Notes under the pieces: model-generated
Database searches by the model: none
What the model was told of the DNA's origin: nothing
Seen by the model: the letters and a program-made list of their open reading frames with translations, nothing else
Assembly: GCA_964370625.1 (NCBI GenBank)
Contig: CAYJKB010000029.1
Coordinates: forward strand, 1 to 27,426
Reading direction: 5' to 3'
Length of the DNA stretch: 27,426 nt
Source of the DNA: CAYJKB01 sp964370625
Lineage (GTDB): Bacteria > Bacillota > Clostridia > Oscillospirales > Butyricicoccaceae
Shown here: positions 15,438 to 23,898 of the stretch, piece after piece
How positions within the stretch are numbered: the first letter of the stretch is position 1
How the letters are laid out: each line of letters begins with the position of its first letter
Translations under genes and position numbers: made by a program

Positions 15438-16796
15438 ATGACAAACAAAATGGGGACGGAAAAAATCCCGAAACTAATATTCACAATGGCTCTACCTGCA
15501 ATTTTTTCTATGTTAATTGGTGCATTATATAATATTGTTGATAGTTATTATGTATCGGAATATAGCCAAGAAGCTTTTACAGCTATATCATTTGTATTCC
15601 CTATTCAAATGATTATGATAGGTGTTGCTGTTGGTACTGCTGTTGGTGTAAATTCACTTATTGCTAGAAGACTTGGCGAAAAAAGGCAATCAGATGCTGA
15701 GAATGCTGCAAGTCATGGATTGCTTCTTGCTTTAATAAGTGCTTGTATTACTACCATTATTTGTCTGCTGTTTACAGATGAATTTTTTAGTATATATGAT
15801 ATGTCACAAATTACATATGATATGACTTGTACTTATTCTTATATTATTCTAGGATTATCATTTTTTCAATATACTTCTATTATGATAGAACGAATATTTC
15901 AAGGCACAGGAAATATGTTATATCCTATGATTTTTAATTTAACTGGTGCAATTATTAATATTATCCTTGACCCGATTTTTATTTTTGGACGATTTGGTGT
16001 TCCTGAACTTGGCATTACAGGTGCAGCTATTGCAACAATTATCGGCCAGATATGTGCTATGATTTTATCTATAATATTTTTAGCTAACAAAAAGAATATT
16101 TTAAAATTGTCAATTAAGAAATTTAAATTTACACCTTCATATGTAAAAGAAATTTATGCAGTAGGTTTACCTGCAATTGTAATGCAAACAGTTTCTTCAT
16201 TACTTACTATAATATTAAACTCAATTTTAATTGCATTTTCCGAAGATGCTGTTGCTGTTTTAGGGATATACTTTAAAATTAATACCTTTGTATTTATGCC
16301 AGTATTTGGATTAACGCAAGGCTATTCCCCTGTTGTAGCTTTTAATTATGGAGCTAGAAATTTACAGCGAATGAAACAAGCATTTTTTGTAACTGTTTCT
16401 ACAGCTTTTGTGATTATGGTAGTCGGTGTATCATTATTTAATTTTGCACCAGGAGCATTAGTTTCAATTTTTACAGATGATCCTGTTCGTTATGAAATGG
16501 GAATTACAGCACTTAAATATATTAGTTTATCATTTTTTGGTGCTGCATTTGGTATAGTTATTTCTTCTACCCTTCAAGCTATAGGTTATGGATTTGCAAG
16601 TTTAATTTTTTCGCTTATTCGTCAAGTAGTATTGATTTTACCAATTGCATATGTAATGTCAAAAATTCATGGAGTAATAGGTGTTTGGATTGCTTTTCCA
16701 CTTGCAGAATATTTTGCAATAGCACTTGTTATGTTTATGTTAATTAGAATTTATAAAACAGATTTAATTTATCTTACAGTAGAAAGAAAGGATTGA
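15438..16796 (+). CDS. MATE family efflux transporter
   Basis: A 452-residue membrane protein with about 12 hydrophobic segments and the two-fold MATE layout. The start (KIPKLIFTMALPAIFSMLI, then YNIVDSYYVS) and the repeated half from about residue 235 (YAVGLPAIVMQTVSS...) are typical of the MepA-like branch. MATE proteins export cationic drugs or metabolites using a sodium or proton gradient. The length is normal and the frame intact. GGAG lies 11 bases before the ATG. Its stop codon overlaps the region where plsC begins, so the two are translated together. The substrate cannot be predicted. Confidence 0.93.
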   Translation: MTNKMGTEKIPKLIFTMALPAIFSMLIGALYNIVDSYYVSEYSQEAFTAISFVFPIQMIMIGVAVGTAVGVNSLIARRLGEKRQSDAENAASHGLLLALISACITTIICLLFTDEFFSIYDMSQITYDMTCTYSYIILGLSFFQYTSIMIERIFQGTGNMLYPMIFNLTGAIINIILDPIFIFGRFGVPELGITGAAIATIIGQICAMILSIIFLANKKNILKLSIKKFKFTPSYVKEIYAVGLPAIVMQTVSSLLTIILNSILIAFSEDAVAVLGIYFKINTFVFMPVFGLTQGYSPVVAFNYGARNLQRMKQAFFVTVSTAFVIMVVGVSLFNFAPGALVSIFTDDPVRYEMGITALKYISLSFFGAAFGIVISSTLQAIGYGFASLIFSLIRQVVLILPIAYVMSKIHGVIGVWIAFPLAEYFAIALVMFMLIRIYKTDLIYLTVERKD

Positions 16797-16804
16797 GCAT
16801 TTTT

Positions 16805-17503
16805 ATGCTAAGAACAATAATTTGGTTTGTATATTTTTGGGGATATTTGGTGGTATTAATCCCTGCTATGTTATATATAATATATTTAGAGCATAGAGGT
16901 AATTCAAATAAAGTTCAAATATTAGTTGAAAATTTTGCACGAAATTGGGCAAGACGACTTATAAAGCTTGCTGGAGGCACTGTTACAATAGATGGTATTG
17001 AAAACTTGCCTCAAACGCCTTATATCGCAGTTAGTAATCATCAAGGCACATTTGATATACCTATTATGATAAGCTTGACACGTGATGTACGAGCGATTAT
17101 AGCAAAGAAAGAACTTGCGAAATTACCTTTTATATCTTGGTGGATGAAAAAACTTAATTGCTTTTTCTTAAATCGTAAAGATGCACGCCAAGGAGCAAAA
17201 GTTGTAATTGAAGCAATTAAATATGTTAATGCTGGAAACAGTTTAACAATTTTCCCTGAAGGTACACGAAGTAAATCAAATAATTTAGGTGAATTTCATG
17301 GTGGTGCATTTACTATTGCTAAAAAGTCAAAATCACCTATTGTTCCAATTACAATAAATGGTTCCTACAAATTATTTGAAGCTAATGGTATATTTATGAA
17401 ACCTGCACACGTAAAAGTTACGATACATAAACCTATATTGCCAGAAAATCAAAGTGATGATATATCAGATGTTGTTAAAAATATTATTAATACAGCATTA
17501 TAA
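16805..17503 (+). CDS. plsC: 1-acyl-sn-glycerol-3-phosphate acyltransferase (PlsC family)
   Basis: A lysophospholipid acyltransferase making phosphatidic acid in the membrane. From the ATG at 16805 it has 232 residues: an N-terminal hydrophobic segment (about 4-28), the HX4D catalytic motif NHQGTFD (His79, Asp84) and the substrate-binding FPEGTRS (150-156). A TTG at 16793 overlapping the MATE stop would add four residues, but the AAAGGA sequence is only one base from it. The ATG, 12 bases from that site, is more likely. It lies in an operon after the MATE transporter and 12 bp before the HD gene. Confidence 0.92.
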   Translation: MLRTIIWFVYFWGYLVVLIPAMLYIIYLEHRGNSNKVQILVENFARNWARRLIKLAGGTVTIDGIENLPQTPYIAVSNHQGTFDIPIMISLTRDVRAIIAKKELAKLPFISWWMKKLNCFFLNRKDARQGAKVVIEAIKYVNAGNSLTIFPEGTRSKSNNLGEFHGGAFTIAKKSKSPIVPITINGSYKLFEANGIFMKPAHVKVTIHKPILPENQSDDISDVVKNIINTAL

Positions 17504-17515
17504 GGAGAATTAAAA

Positions 17516-18076
17516 ATGAAACAAAGATTTATAGAAATATTTAAAGCAAATGTTACACGCAAGGGTTGTGACAAACTTCTTGAATGGTTAATTTCTACTG
17601 ATTTTTTTGAAGCTCCAGCTAGCACAAAATTTCATGCTTCATATAAAGGTGGTTTACTTGAACATAGTTTAAATGTATATGATGTTATGATGTCTCATCA
17701 TTATAATGAAGATACAGACAGCCTTGAAAGTTTTACTATATGCACATTATTACATGATGTATGTAAAGCTGGTTTTTATAAACTATCTTCACGAAATGTT
17801 AAAAATGAAGCTGGCAAATGGGAACAAGTTCCATATTATACTATTGAAGATAAATTTCCATTTGGACATGGTGAAAAATCTGTATTTTTAATTGAACGAT
17901 TTATGAAGCTTGAACTTTCTGAAGCTATGGCAATTCGTTGGCATATGGGTGGATTTGATGAAACTGTACGAGCGGGTGGATTTGGAGTTAGTGCTGCTTT
18001 TGAACTTTATCCTATAGCTGTTAAATTACATTTATCAGATCTTGAAGCTAGTTATCTACATGAGAAAAAAGGATAA
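17516..18076 (+). CDS. HD-domain phosphohydrolase-like protein
   Basis: A 186-residue single-domain HD-superfamily protein. The metal-binding residues expected for HD hydrolases are visible: His50 in EHSLNVYD, the His80-Asp81 pair in LLHDVCKAG, His118 in FGHGEKS, His143 in RWHMGGF and Asp175 in LHLSDLEASY. Members close to this form are annotated as hydrolases, and the substrate (nucleotide or other phosphate ester) is unknown. AAGGAG is well placed before the ATG. It is the third gene of the MATE-plsC transcript. A new promoter begins ten bases after its stop. Confidence 0.87.
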   Translation: MKQRFIEIFKANVTRKGCDKLLEWLISTDFFEAPASTKFHASYKGGLLEHSLNVYDVMMSHHYNEDTDSLESFTICTLLHDVCKAGFYKLSSRNVKNEAGKWEQVPYYTIEDKFPFGHGEKSVFLIERFMKLELSEAMAIRWHMGGFDETVRAGGFGVSAAFELYPIAVKLHLSDLEASYLHEKKG

Positions 18077-18085
18077 ACTATAAAC

Positions 18086-18114
18086 TTGACATTTATCTTT
18101 TTTAATGATATTAT
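18086..18114 (+). promoter_or_regulatory. Sigma-A promoter of the small membrane protein gene
   Basis: TTGACA, 17 bases, TATTAT is a near-perfect promoter 35 bp before the ATG at 18150. It begins only nine bases after the HD gene stop, so the small gene can be expressed independently of the operon. Confidence 0.8.
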
Positions 18115-18149
18115 GTCATTTATCAGTTATTTTATTAGGAGGTTAAAAG

Positions 18150-18533
18150 ATGAGAAAAGGGAAATATAACATTAATCTATCGTTTTATTCATTAATTGCA
18201 TTTATACTTGCTTTTTGTGGGCAATCTTTATTATTAGGGTTATTATTAGGGTTTATTATTGTTTTAGAAAAGGATGAACTTACATCTAAAAATATAATTC
18301 AAGCATTTATATTATCATTAATTCAATCAATACTTAGCTTTATAACGGCTTCACTCGCAGCAATTCCTGTATTAGGTTCTGTCATTGCTGCTTTCGTATC
18401 ACCACTGACAGGCATTATAAGCTTACTTGTTTTCATTGCTTGTGTTTATGCTATGAATCAAGTTTATAAAGAAGAGAAAGCTTCTCTGCCTTTATTACAT
18501 AGCTTTGCTGATTGGGCATATGATGCATTTTAA
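18150..18533 (+). CDS. Small multi-spanning membrane protein of unknown function
   Basis: A 127-residue protein that I do not recognise. It has about four hydrophobic segments, at roughly residues 11-25, 26-39, 50-75 and 78-105, with a short charged loop (EKDELTSKN) between the second and third and a polar C-terminal tail. There is no cysteine or charged catalytic cluster. AGGAGG stands seven bases before the ATG, and the gene has a strong promoter and a strong terminator of its own, so it is very likely expressed. It ends in a convergent arrangement with niaR. Confidence 0.8.
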   Translation: MRKGKYNINLSFYSLIAFILAFCGQSLLLGLLLGFIIVLEKDELTSKNIIQAFILSLIQSILSFITASLAAIPVLGSVIAAFVSPLTGIISLLVFIACVYAMNQVYKEEKASLPLLHSFADWAYDAF

Positions 18534-18559
18534 TTTATCTTAAAAACCATATAAATTTT

Positions 18560-18597
18560 AAAGAGGTTATGATGAAAATTTCATCATAACCTCTTTT
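18560..18597. terminator. Bidirectional terminator between convergent genes
   Basis: AAAGAGGTTATGATGAAA and TTTCATCATAACCTCTTT form an almost unbroken stem of about 16 bp, followed by a T6 run on the plus strand. It ends the small membrane protein gene on the plus strand and, with a poorer T run, the parA-niaR transcript on the minus strand. Confidence 0.85.
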
Positions 18598-18600
18598 TTA

Positions 18601-19113
18601 TTATTCCACAATTAATACATCAAGTTGTTTTAACTTATCTTGAATTTTCAAAAATATTTCTTCAGTTTTACAATTAATAGTATGTGTATGAATACCATCT
18701 GTCAAATCACTTAAAGGATTATAATCTTTTGTATCTGTGATTTTAATAAATTCTTCTACATCATATCTTGTTGCTAAATCTAATGGTGCTTTAATATCAC
18801 CATATGCACCATGTGAAATCATAACATCTTTTATAATACCACCTAAATCTACAATAGCAAATAATTCTTCAATCATTTTATTTCTATCATGTTTACATTT
18901 TATGGTAGCTGTGAAGATATTTTTATCTTGCAAAATATATCCTCGAGGTGTTGAAATAATATCAATATTTACAGCTCTTAAAAATGCAATATCATTAACA
19001 ATAACCTGTCTACTAACATTAAATGTCTTAGCTATTGTTGTTGCACTTTGTGGTTTATCATTTGAAGTTTTTAAAAATTCATGTATTCCTTGTCTTCTTT
19101 GTTCACTTTTCAT
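18601..19113 (-). CDS. niaR: NiaR-type niacin-responsive transcription repressor
   Basis: A 170-residue regulator. Residues 5-60 are an HTH_11 winged helix that binds DNA. The rest is a 3H domain, which in NiaR (YrxA) proteins binds niacin and a metal and represses NAD precursor synthesis or uptake genes. His75, Glu83, His142 and His144 have the spacing of the nickel ligands known from the Thermotoga NiaR structure. His101 is in the ISHGAYGDI motif. GAGG lies about ten bases before the ATG. The gene is 26 bp after serS and appears to end the parA operon. Its targets (for example niaP or nadABC) are not in this window. Confidence 0.9.
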   Translation of the reverse strand: MKSEQRRQGIHEFLKTSNDKPQSATTIAKTFNVSRQVIVNDIAFLRAVNIDIISTPRGYILQDKNIFTATIKCKHDRNKMIEELFAIVDLGGIIKDVMISHGAYGDIKAPLDLATRYDVEEFIKITDTKDYNPLSDLTDGIHTHTINCKTEEIFLKIQDKLKQLDVLIVE

Positions 19114-19139
19114 TATATAAGCCTCATTTATAAATTTAC

Positions 19140-20411
19140 TTATTTAATAACTTCAAGTCCACTCATATATGGACGTAAAACTTCTGGAATAGTTACTGAA
19201 CCATCTCCATTTTGGAAATTTTCTAAAATACATGCAACTGTTCTTCCAATAGCTACACCTGAACCATTTAAAGTATGAGCAAGCTTTGGTTTTCCATTTT
19301 CATCACGTGTACGAATTGCTGCACGACGTGCTTGGAAATCTTCAAAGTTTGAACAGGAAGAAATTTCCACATAACGGTTATATGATGGCATCCATACTTC
19401 TACGTCATATGTACAAGCTGAACTAAAACCAATATCAGCTGAACATAAAGCTACAATTCTATAAGGTAAACCTAACCCTTGTAAAACACGTTCTGCATCA
19501 TTTGTTAATTTTTCAAGTTCATCATATGAATTATCTGGATGTGCAAATTTAACTAATTCTACTTTATTAAATTGATGTTGACGAATAAGTCCACGTGCAT
19601 CACGTCCAGCACTTCCAGCTTCAGCACGGAAACATGCAGAATATGCACAATATTTTATAGGTAAATTTTCTGGATTTAATATTTCATCACGATGCATATT
19701 AGTTACAGGTACTTCCGCTGTTGGAATTAAGAAATAATCTGTTCCACCTACAGCAAACATATCTTCTTCAAATTTTGGTAATTGACCTGTACCTGTCATA
19801 GATGCACGATTTGCCATAAATGGAGGGAATACTTCTGTATATCCATTTTCACCATGTGTATCTAAATAATAATTGATTATTGCACGTTCTAATCTTGCAC
19901 CTAATCCTTTATAAAAATGGAAACGTGACCCTGTAACTTTTGCTGCTGTTGCAGGATCTAATATCCCTAACATTTCACCGATATCCCAATGTGCTTTTGG
20001 TTCAAACTCAAATTCACGAGGTGTACCAAATTTTCTTACTTCTTGATTATCTTCTTCACTTGTTCCAATTGGTGTGCGTTCACTTGGGATATTTGGAATT
20101 GTTAAAATAATATCTCTTAATTCTTCTTGAATTTCATTAAGTTTAATATCACTATTTTTAATTTCTTCTGATAAACTTTTCATTTTAGCCATGATTTCAG
20201 TTGTATCTTGACCACTTTTTTTCATCATCGGTATTTCTTTTGATACTTTATTTTGTTCTGCTTTTTTATTTTCTACATCAAATATAATAGCACGTCTTTC
20301 ATCATCTAATGCAATAATTTTATCAATTTCAACATCAAAGCTTTTTCCACGACTAGCTAATCTTTCTTTAACTTTATCTGTATTTTCTCTAATAATTTTT
20401 ACATCTAACAT
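19140..20411 (-). CDS. serS: Serine--tRNA ligase
   Basis: A 423-residue class II aminoacyl-tRNA synthetase that charges tRNA-Ser in the cytosol. Residues 1-105 form the long antiparallel coiled-coil arm that reads the tRNA variable arm. TAE at 231-233 is in the serine pocket, motif 2 is FRAEAGSAGRDARG (261-274) and motif 3 is GSGVAIGRT (383-391). Length and motifs are normal. AAGGAG precedes the ATG. The gene begins 18 bp after the coiled-coil membrane protein gene, leaving no room for the T-box leader often found before serS in Firmicutes. Expression is presumably from the parA promoter. Confidence 0.98.
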   Translation of the reverse strand: MLDVKIIRENTDKVKERLASRGKSFDVEIDKIIALDDERRAIIFDVENKKAEQNKVSKEIPMMKKSGQDTTEIMAKMKSLSEEIKNSDIKLNEIQEELRDIILTIPNIPSERTPIGTSEEDNQEVRKFGTPREFEFEPKAHWDIGEMLGILDPATAAKVTGSRFHFYKGLGARLERAIINYYLDTHGENGYTEVFPPFMANRASMTGTGQLPKFEEDMFAVGGTDYFLIPTAEVPVTNMHRDEILNPENLPIKYCAYSACFRAEAGSAGRDARGLIRQHQFNKVELVKFAHPDNSYDELEKLTNDAERVLQGLGLPYRIVALCSADIGFSSACTYDVEVWMPSYNRYVEISSCSNFEDFQARRAAIRTRDENGKPKLAHTLNGSGVAIGRTVACILENFQNGDGSVTIPEVLRPYMSGLEVIK

Positions 20412-20429
20412 TTTATATAATTCTCCTTT

Positions 20430-20957
20430 TTATTCTTCTGATGTGTCTTGTGTTGTTTGTTCTGAGTTTTCTTCAGTTTGTGCTATTTTTTCTGTAAATC
20501 CAGTTTTAATAACATCATATATTACTTTTAAATTTTCATCTAATTCTTCTAAATATTTTGCTTCAAATTGTTCTAGTAATAATGCTGTATTTGCCATATC
20601 ATTTGCATAATATGCATTTTGTAATGTTACTAATGCATTTAATATTTCATTTTCATCTTCAATCGGAGTTAATCTCTCTACTTCTGCTTCTAATTCTTTA
20701 ATTTTATTGCTTTGGTCTGTATTTGTTTTTTGTAATTGTTCTACACGTTCTTGTGCACCTTGTGCTACTGTTATTTGTTCGCCTAATTGACTATTTAAAT
20801 CATTTGCTCTTACTTGAGTTAAATATGATAAAATGATTAAAACTAATGCTACAGAAAATAATCCAATTATATATAAAGATAAAAATTTTCTACTGCGTTT
20901 TATTTGTTTTTGTTGTTCTTTTGTTTTTTGTTCTATATTAGGTTCTTGTTCACTCAT
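20430..20957 (-). CDS. Single-pass membrane protein with coiled coil
   Basis: A 175-residue protein of no recognised family. The first 25 residues are charged (Glu, Gln, Lys). Residues about 26-45 (FLSLYIIGLFSVALVLIILS) are one membrane segment. Residues 50-100 have heptad-like Leu/Ile/Val spacing typical of a coiled coil, then comes a short helical part and an acidic Glu/Gln/Thr-rich end. GGAGG lies before the ATG. It sits between parB and serS with gaps of 15 and 18 bp, so it is part of the operon. A membrane-anchored coiled coil beside parAB could be an envelope or division-linked factor, but that is only inference from position. Confidence 0.8.
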   Translation of the reverse strand: MSEQEPNIEQKTKEQQKQIKRSRKFLSLYIIGLFSVALVLIILSYLTQVRANDLNSQLGEQITVAQGAQERVEQLQKTNTDQSNKIKELEAEVERLTPIEDENEILNALVTLQNAYYANDMANTALLLEQFEAKYLEELDENLKVIYDVIKTGFTEKIAQTEENSEQTTQDTSEE

Positions 20958-20972
20958 TATTTATTCCTCCTT

Positions 20973-21851
20973 TTATATTTTAATATTCATTAATACTTCA
21001 CATATACGTTCTAAATCATCATCACCATAATATTCTAGTTCTATTTTACCTTTAGTTTTTCCATAATTAATTTCAACTCTTCTACCTAATGAACTTTCCA
21101 TTTTTCGTGATAATTCTTTTACATAATCTATTACTAATTCATCGACACCTGCAATTTGTTCTGTTTCTTTATTTAATCGTTTTGCCATTGCTTCAGCTTG
21201 TCTTACAGATAATCCATGTGATGCAATATGTTTAGCAAATTCTATATGTTTATTTCCATCTTCAACTGCTAATATTGCTCTTGCATGTCCACTTGTAATT
21301 TGACTAGTTGCTATCATTTCTAATATTTCATTATTTAAAGCTAATATTCTTAATGCATTTGTAATTGTAGGTCGTGACTTCCCTACTCGTTCTGATACTT
21401 CATCTTGTGTTAATCCAAATTGGTCTATTAACACTTTAAACCCTTTTGCAAGTTCAACTGCATTCAAATCTTCACGTTGTAAATTTTCAATTAATGCAAC
21501 TTCCATTACAGTTTTTTCATCAGCTTCAATTATCATTGCTGGAATTTCTTCTAACCCTGCAAGTCTTGCAGCTCTCCAACGACGTTCTCCAGCTATAATT
21601 TGAAAATATTCACCAGTTTGTCTTACTGTTATTGGTGTTAAAATACCATGTTTTTTTATACTTTCACTTAATTCATTTAATGCTTCATCACCAAATAATT
21701 TACGTGGTTGATCTTTATTTGGCTCTACTTTTATTATTGGTAATATACAATATCCATCTTTAAATGTTGGATTTTCAATACTTTCACGTGTTTCTTCACC
21801 GAAAAGTGATGTTAATCCTTTTCCTAAACCTTTTCCCATAGGTTTTGACAT
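20973..21851 (-). CDS. parB: Chromosome-partitioning protein ParB (Spo0J)
   Basis: A 292-residue ParB CTPase clamp that loads at parS and organises the origin region with ParA and SMC. The N-terminal domain holds the GERRWRAA arginine patch for CTP and spreading. The helix-turn-helix contains GKSRPTITNALRILAL. At the four residues that set parS against Noc-site specificity (Caulobacter 173, 179, 184, 201) it has Arg, Ala, Ala and Gly, which is ParB-like. A C-terminal dimerisation domain follows. The gene starts three bases after parA. The twin parS at 22857-22898 is its probable target. Confidence 0.96.
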   Translation of the reverse strand: MSKPMGKGLGKGLTSLFGEETRESIENPTFKDGYCILPIIKVEPNKDQPRKLFGDEALNELSESIKKHGILTPITVRQTGEYFQIIAGERRWRAARLAGLEEIPAMIIEADEKTVMEVALIENLQREDLNAVELAKGFKVLIDQFGLTQDEVSERVGKSRPTITNALRILALNNEILEMIATSQITSGHARAILAVEDGNKHIEFAKHIASHGLSVRQAEAMAKRLNKETEQIAGVDELVIDYVKELSRKMESSLGRRVEINYGKTKGKIELEYYGDDDLERICEVLMNIKI

Positions 21852-21854
21852 ATT

Positions 21855-22637
21855 TTATTTACCACCTTTCTTATCTTCATCAGTTTGTTTTTCTAAAAAT
21901 TCACTTGCTAATTGAAGATATGCTTCTGCTCCTCTTGAAAATCTATCATAAGCAGTTACTGGTTTTCCATGACTTGGTGCCTCTGATAAACGTACATTCC
22001 TTGGTACAACTGTTGCAAATACTTTTTTACCAAAATATTTTTTAACTTCATCTACTACTTGTAATGATAAATTTGTACGTCCATCAAACATTGTAAGTAA
22101 TACACCTTCAATTTTTATTTCCGGATTTAATACTTTTTTTATAGTATTTATACTTGTCATAAGTTGGCTTAAACCTTCTAATGCATAATATTCACATTGT
22201 AATGGCACAAGCACACTATCTGCTGCACATAGACAATTTAGTGTTAATAATCCTAATGAAGGTGGGCAATCAATTAATATATAATCATATTCTTCACGCA
22301 CTTCGGATAATACATCTCTTAAACGATATTCTCTATGTGTCATTCCTACTAAATCAATTTCAGCTCCTGCTAAATTTACATTTGCTCCAATTATATCAGC
22401 CCAATTTGTTTGAATTATTGCCTCACTTGCTTTTATATCATCTACTAATAATTCATATATTGATGTTTTTAATTCTCTAGGATCTATTCCAAATCCTGAA
22501 GTTGCATTCCCTTGTGGGTCGAAATCACATACTAAAATTTTCTTTCCTTGCTCTGTTAAAGATGCAGCTAAATTTACTACTGTAGTAGTTTTTCCAACTC
22601 CACCTTTTTGATTTGCTAGTGCAATAATTTTTGACAT
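21855..22637 (-). CDS. parA: Chromosome-partitioning ATPase ParA (Soj)
   Basis: A 260-residue ParA/MinD-family ATPase that works with ParB in origin segregation and, in Firmicutes, influences DnaA. The deviant Walker A motif KGGVGKTT is at residues 11-18 (signature lysine 11), Walker A' is CDFDPQGNATSG at about 38-49, and Walker B is ILIDCPPSLG at about 122. A frame from 22649 adds four residues, but GGAG lies six bases before the ATG at 22637, and that start (MSKIIALANQKGG) fits the family. It is the first gene of a five-gene transcript ending in niaR. Confidence 0.97.
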   Translation of the reverse strand: MSKIIALANQKGGVGKTTTVVNLAASLTEQGKKILVCDFDPQGNATSGFGIDPRELKTSIYELLVDDIKASEAIIQTNWADIIGANVNLAGAEIDLVGMTHREYRLRDVLSEVREEYDYILIDCPPSLGLLTLNCLCAADSVLVPLQCEYYALEGLSQLMTSINTIKKVLNPEIKIEGVLLTMFDGRTNLSLQVVDEVKKYFGKKVFATVVPRNVRLSEAPSHGKPVTAYDRFSRGAEAYLQLASEFLEKQTDEDKKGGK

Positions 22638-22811
22638 ATTTTTCTCCATTTCTTCACACTATCTAAAATCCAATTTATTCTTTAATAATTGTATCATATT
22701 TACATATAATTTTAATTAAAGTATAACAAATTAATTGTAAATAATTTATGTATTTATTGTTTTAATATTAAATATTTACATAAATTTATATTAATTTTTG
22801 TTATTAAATTT

Positions 22812-22841
22812 ATTATATCACAAATAACTAGTATAATTCAA
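22812..22841 (-). promoter_or_regulatory. Promoter of the parA operon
   Basis: On the minus strand this is TTGAAT, 18 bases, TATAAT. It starts 16 bp beyond the inner parS site and about 175 bp before the parA start, so the leader is long and very AT-rich. Confidence 0.55.
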
Positions 22842-22856
22842 TTAAAATTAAAAAAA

Positions 22857-22872
22857 TGTTTCACGTGAAACC
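22857..22872. promoter_or_regulatory. parS: parS site 1
   Basis: TGTTTCACGTGAAACC matches the parS consensus TGTTTCACGTGAAACA at 15 of 16 positions. It is the binding and loading site of ParB. With site 2 it forms a 42-bp inverted repeat. Confidence 0.95.
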
Positions 22873-22882
22873 AAAAAAATAT

Positions 22883-22898
22883 GGTTTCACGTGAAACA
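22883..22898. promoter_or_regulatory. parS: parS site 2
   Basis: GGTTTCACGTGAAACA matches the parS consensus at 15 of 16 positions. The single deviation is at the opposite end from that of site 1, which keeps the pair perfectly complementary. Confidence 0.95.
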
Positions 22899-22916
22899 TA
22901 TAAAATAATATATAAA

Positions 22917-23714
22917 TTACGGTTTAGCTTTTGGTATATTAATTTGCAAACAAATTCCACCTTGCTCATTTTCTTTTTTCTCAACTGTTGCTTCTACCCC
23001 AGCTGAACGCATAATATTAACAGCTTTATCAACTGTATTTATAAAAAATCTTACATCTTTTATAAATCTAACAATCTTTCCACCTTTATGTGTTGGTGTT
23101 AAAATTTCTTCAATATATTGTTCTGATTTGCTGACATTTAAACTATATTTAATAATATGATCTAATACTTGTAATTGCAATTCTTCATCATTAATTTTTA
23201 ATAATGCCCTAGCATGACGTTCTGTTAATTGATTTTCACGAATAATTGAACAAACTAAATCTGATAAATTTAATAAACGTAATTTATTAGCTATTGAAGA
23301 TTGTGTTTTTCCTACTTGTTTAGCCACATCATCTTGAGTTAATTCAAAAATAGAAATTAATTTTTTATAACCTAAAGCTTCTTCAAAAAAATCTAAATCT
23401 TGTCTTTGCAAATTTTCAACCATAGCTAAAATTGAAGATTGTTCTTCAGTAGCAGTTAAAATAATACAAGGTACTTCAGCTAATCCAGCTAATTTCGCAG
23501 CACGTAATCTGCGTTCACCTGCAATTAATTCATAACCTAATTCGGAGCGTCTCACGGTTAAAGGATTGAGTATACCATGATATTTTATGCTTTCGGCTAA
23601 CTCATTTATCGCCTCAATATTAAAGTACTTTCTCGGTTGCATCGGGTTTCTTTTAATTTGCGATAGCTTAATTTTCTTATATGTATTATTAATATTAATA
23701 AGAGATGCTAACAT
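22917..23714 (-). CDS. noc: Nucleoid occlusion protein Noc (ParB family)
   Basis: A 265-residue ParB-family protein. The fold is the same as ParB (GERRLRAAK patch, helix-turn-helix GKTQSSIANKLRLLNL). The four specificity residues are Gln, Lys, Asn and Arg (TQS, NKL, LLN, TERH), close to the Gln-Lys-Lys-Arg of Noc and unlike the neighbouring ParB, so it should bind Noc sites and keep the division septum off the nucleoid. Only about 13 residues precede the core, shorter than the membrane-targeting N terminus plus linker of Bacillus subtilis Noc. GGAGG lies 11 bases before the ATG. I saw no ATTTCCCGGGAAAT-type Noc site in the window. Confidence 0.9.
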   Translation of the reverse strand: MLASLININNTYKKIKLSQIKRNPMQPRKYFNIEAINELAESIKYHGILNPLTVRRSELGYELIAGERRLRAAKLAGLAEVPCIILTATEEQSSILAMVENLQRQDLDFFEEALGYKKLISIFELTQDDVAKQVGKTQSSIANKLRLLNLSDLVCSIIRENQLTERHARALLKINDEELQLQVLDHIIKYSLNVSKSEQYIEEILTPTHKGGKIVRFIKDVRFFINTVDKAVNIMRSAGVEATVEKKENEQGGICLQINIPKAKP

Positions 23715-23898
23715 AAATACTCAATCCTCCATTCTTTCCGTGCTTCTTATTGCTGACAATATTATATTACCATTTTTTGGTAAAAAGTAAAGCATTTTAA
23801 ATCGCATATTTTGACAATATTCGACATAATTAAAATGAATATCTTAAAAAAGTTCATAAAAACTTATAAATAGACATAAAAGATATAACATTTTGTAT
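23715..23898 (-). promoter_or_regulatory. noc upstream region with palindrome and direct repeat
   Basis: A TATAAT on the minus strand (about 23760-23765) is a likely -10 box for noc. Next to it is the palindrome TTACCATTTTTTGGTAA (about 23767-23783). TGACAATATT occurs at 23754-23763 and again at 23812-23821 in the same direction. These could be operator sites. No good -35 box is seen. Confidence 0.4.

Larger units (their letters stand above)
22857..22898 (-). terminator. Twin-parS hairpin acting as the probable noc terminator
   Basis: The two parS copies are exact reverse complements, so their transcript can fold into a 16-bp stem with a ten-base loop. On the minus strand this begins 18 bases after the noc stop and is followed by T7. 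No other terminator is seen for noc. Confidence 0.65.

Noticed and set aside
20412..20429. T-box leader before serS
   Set aside because: Only 18 bases separate serS from the preceding gene, and nothing T-box-like is visible.
22181..22480. Plus-strand 99-codon Leu/His-rich frame
   Set aside because: It lies wholly antisense to parA in AT-rich codons and has no initiation signal.
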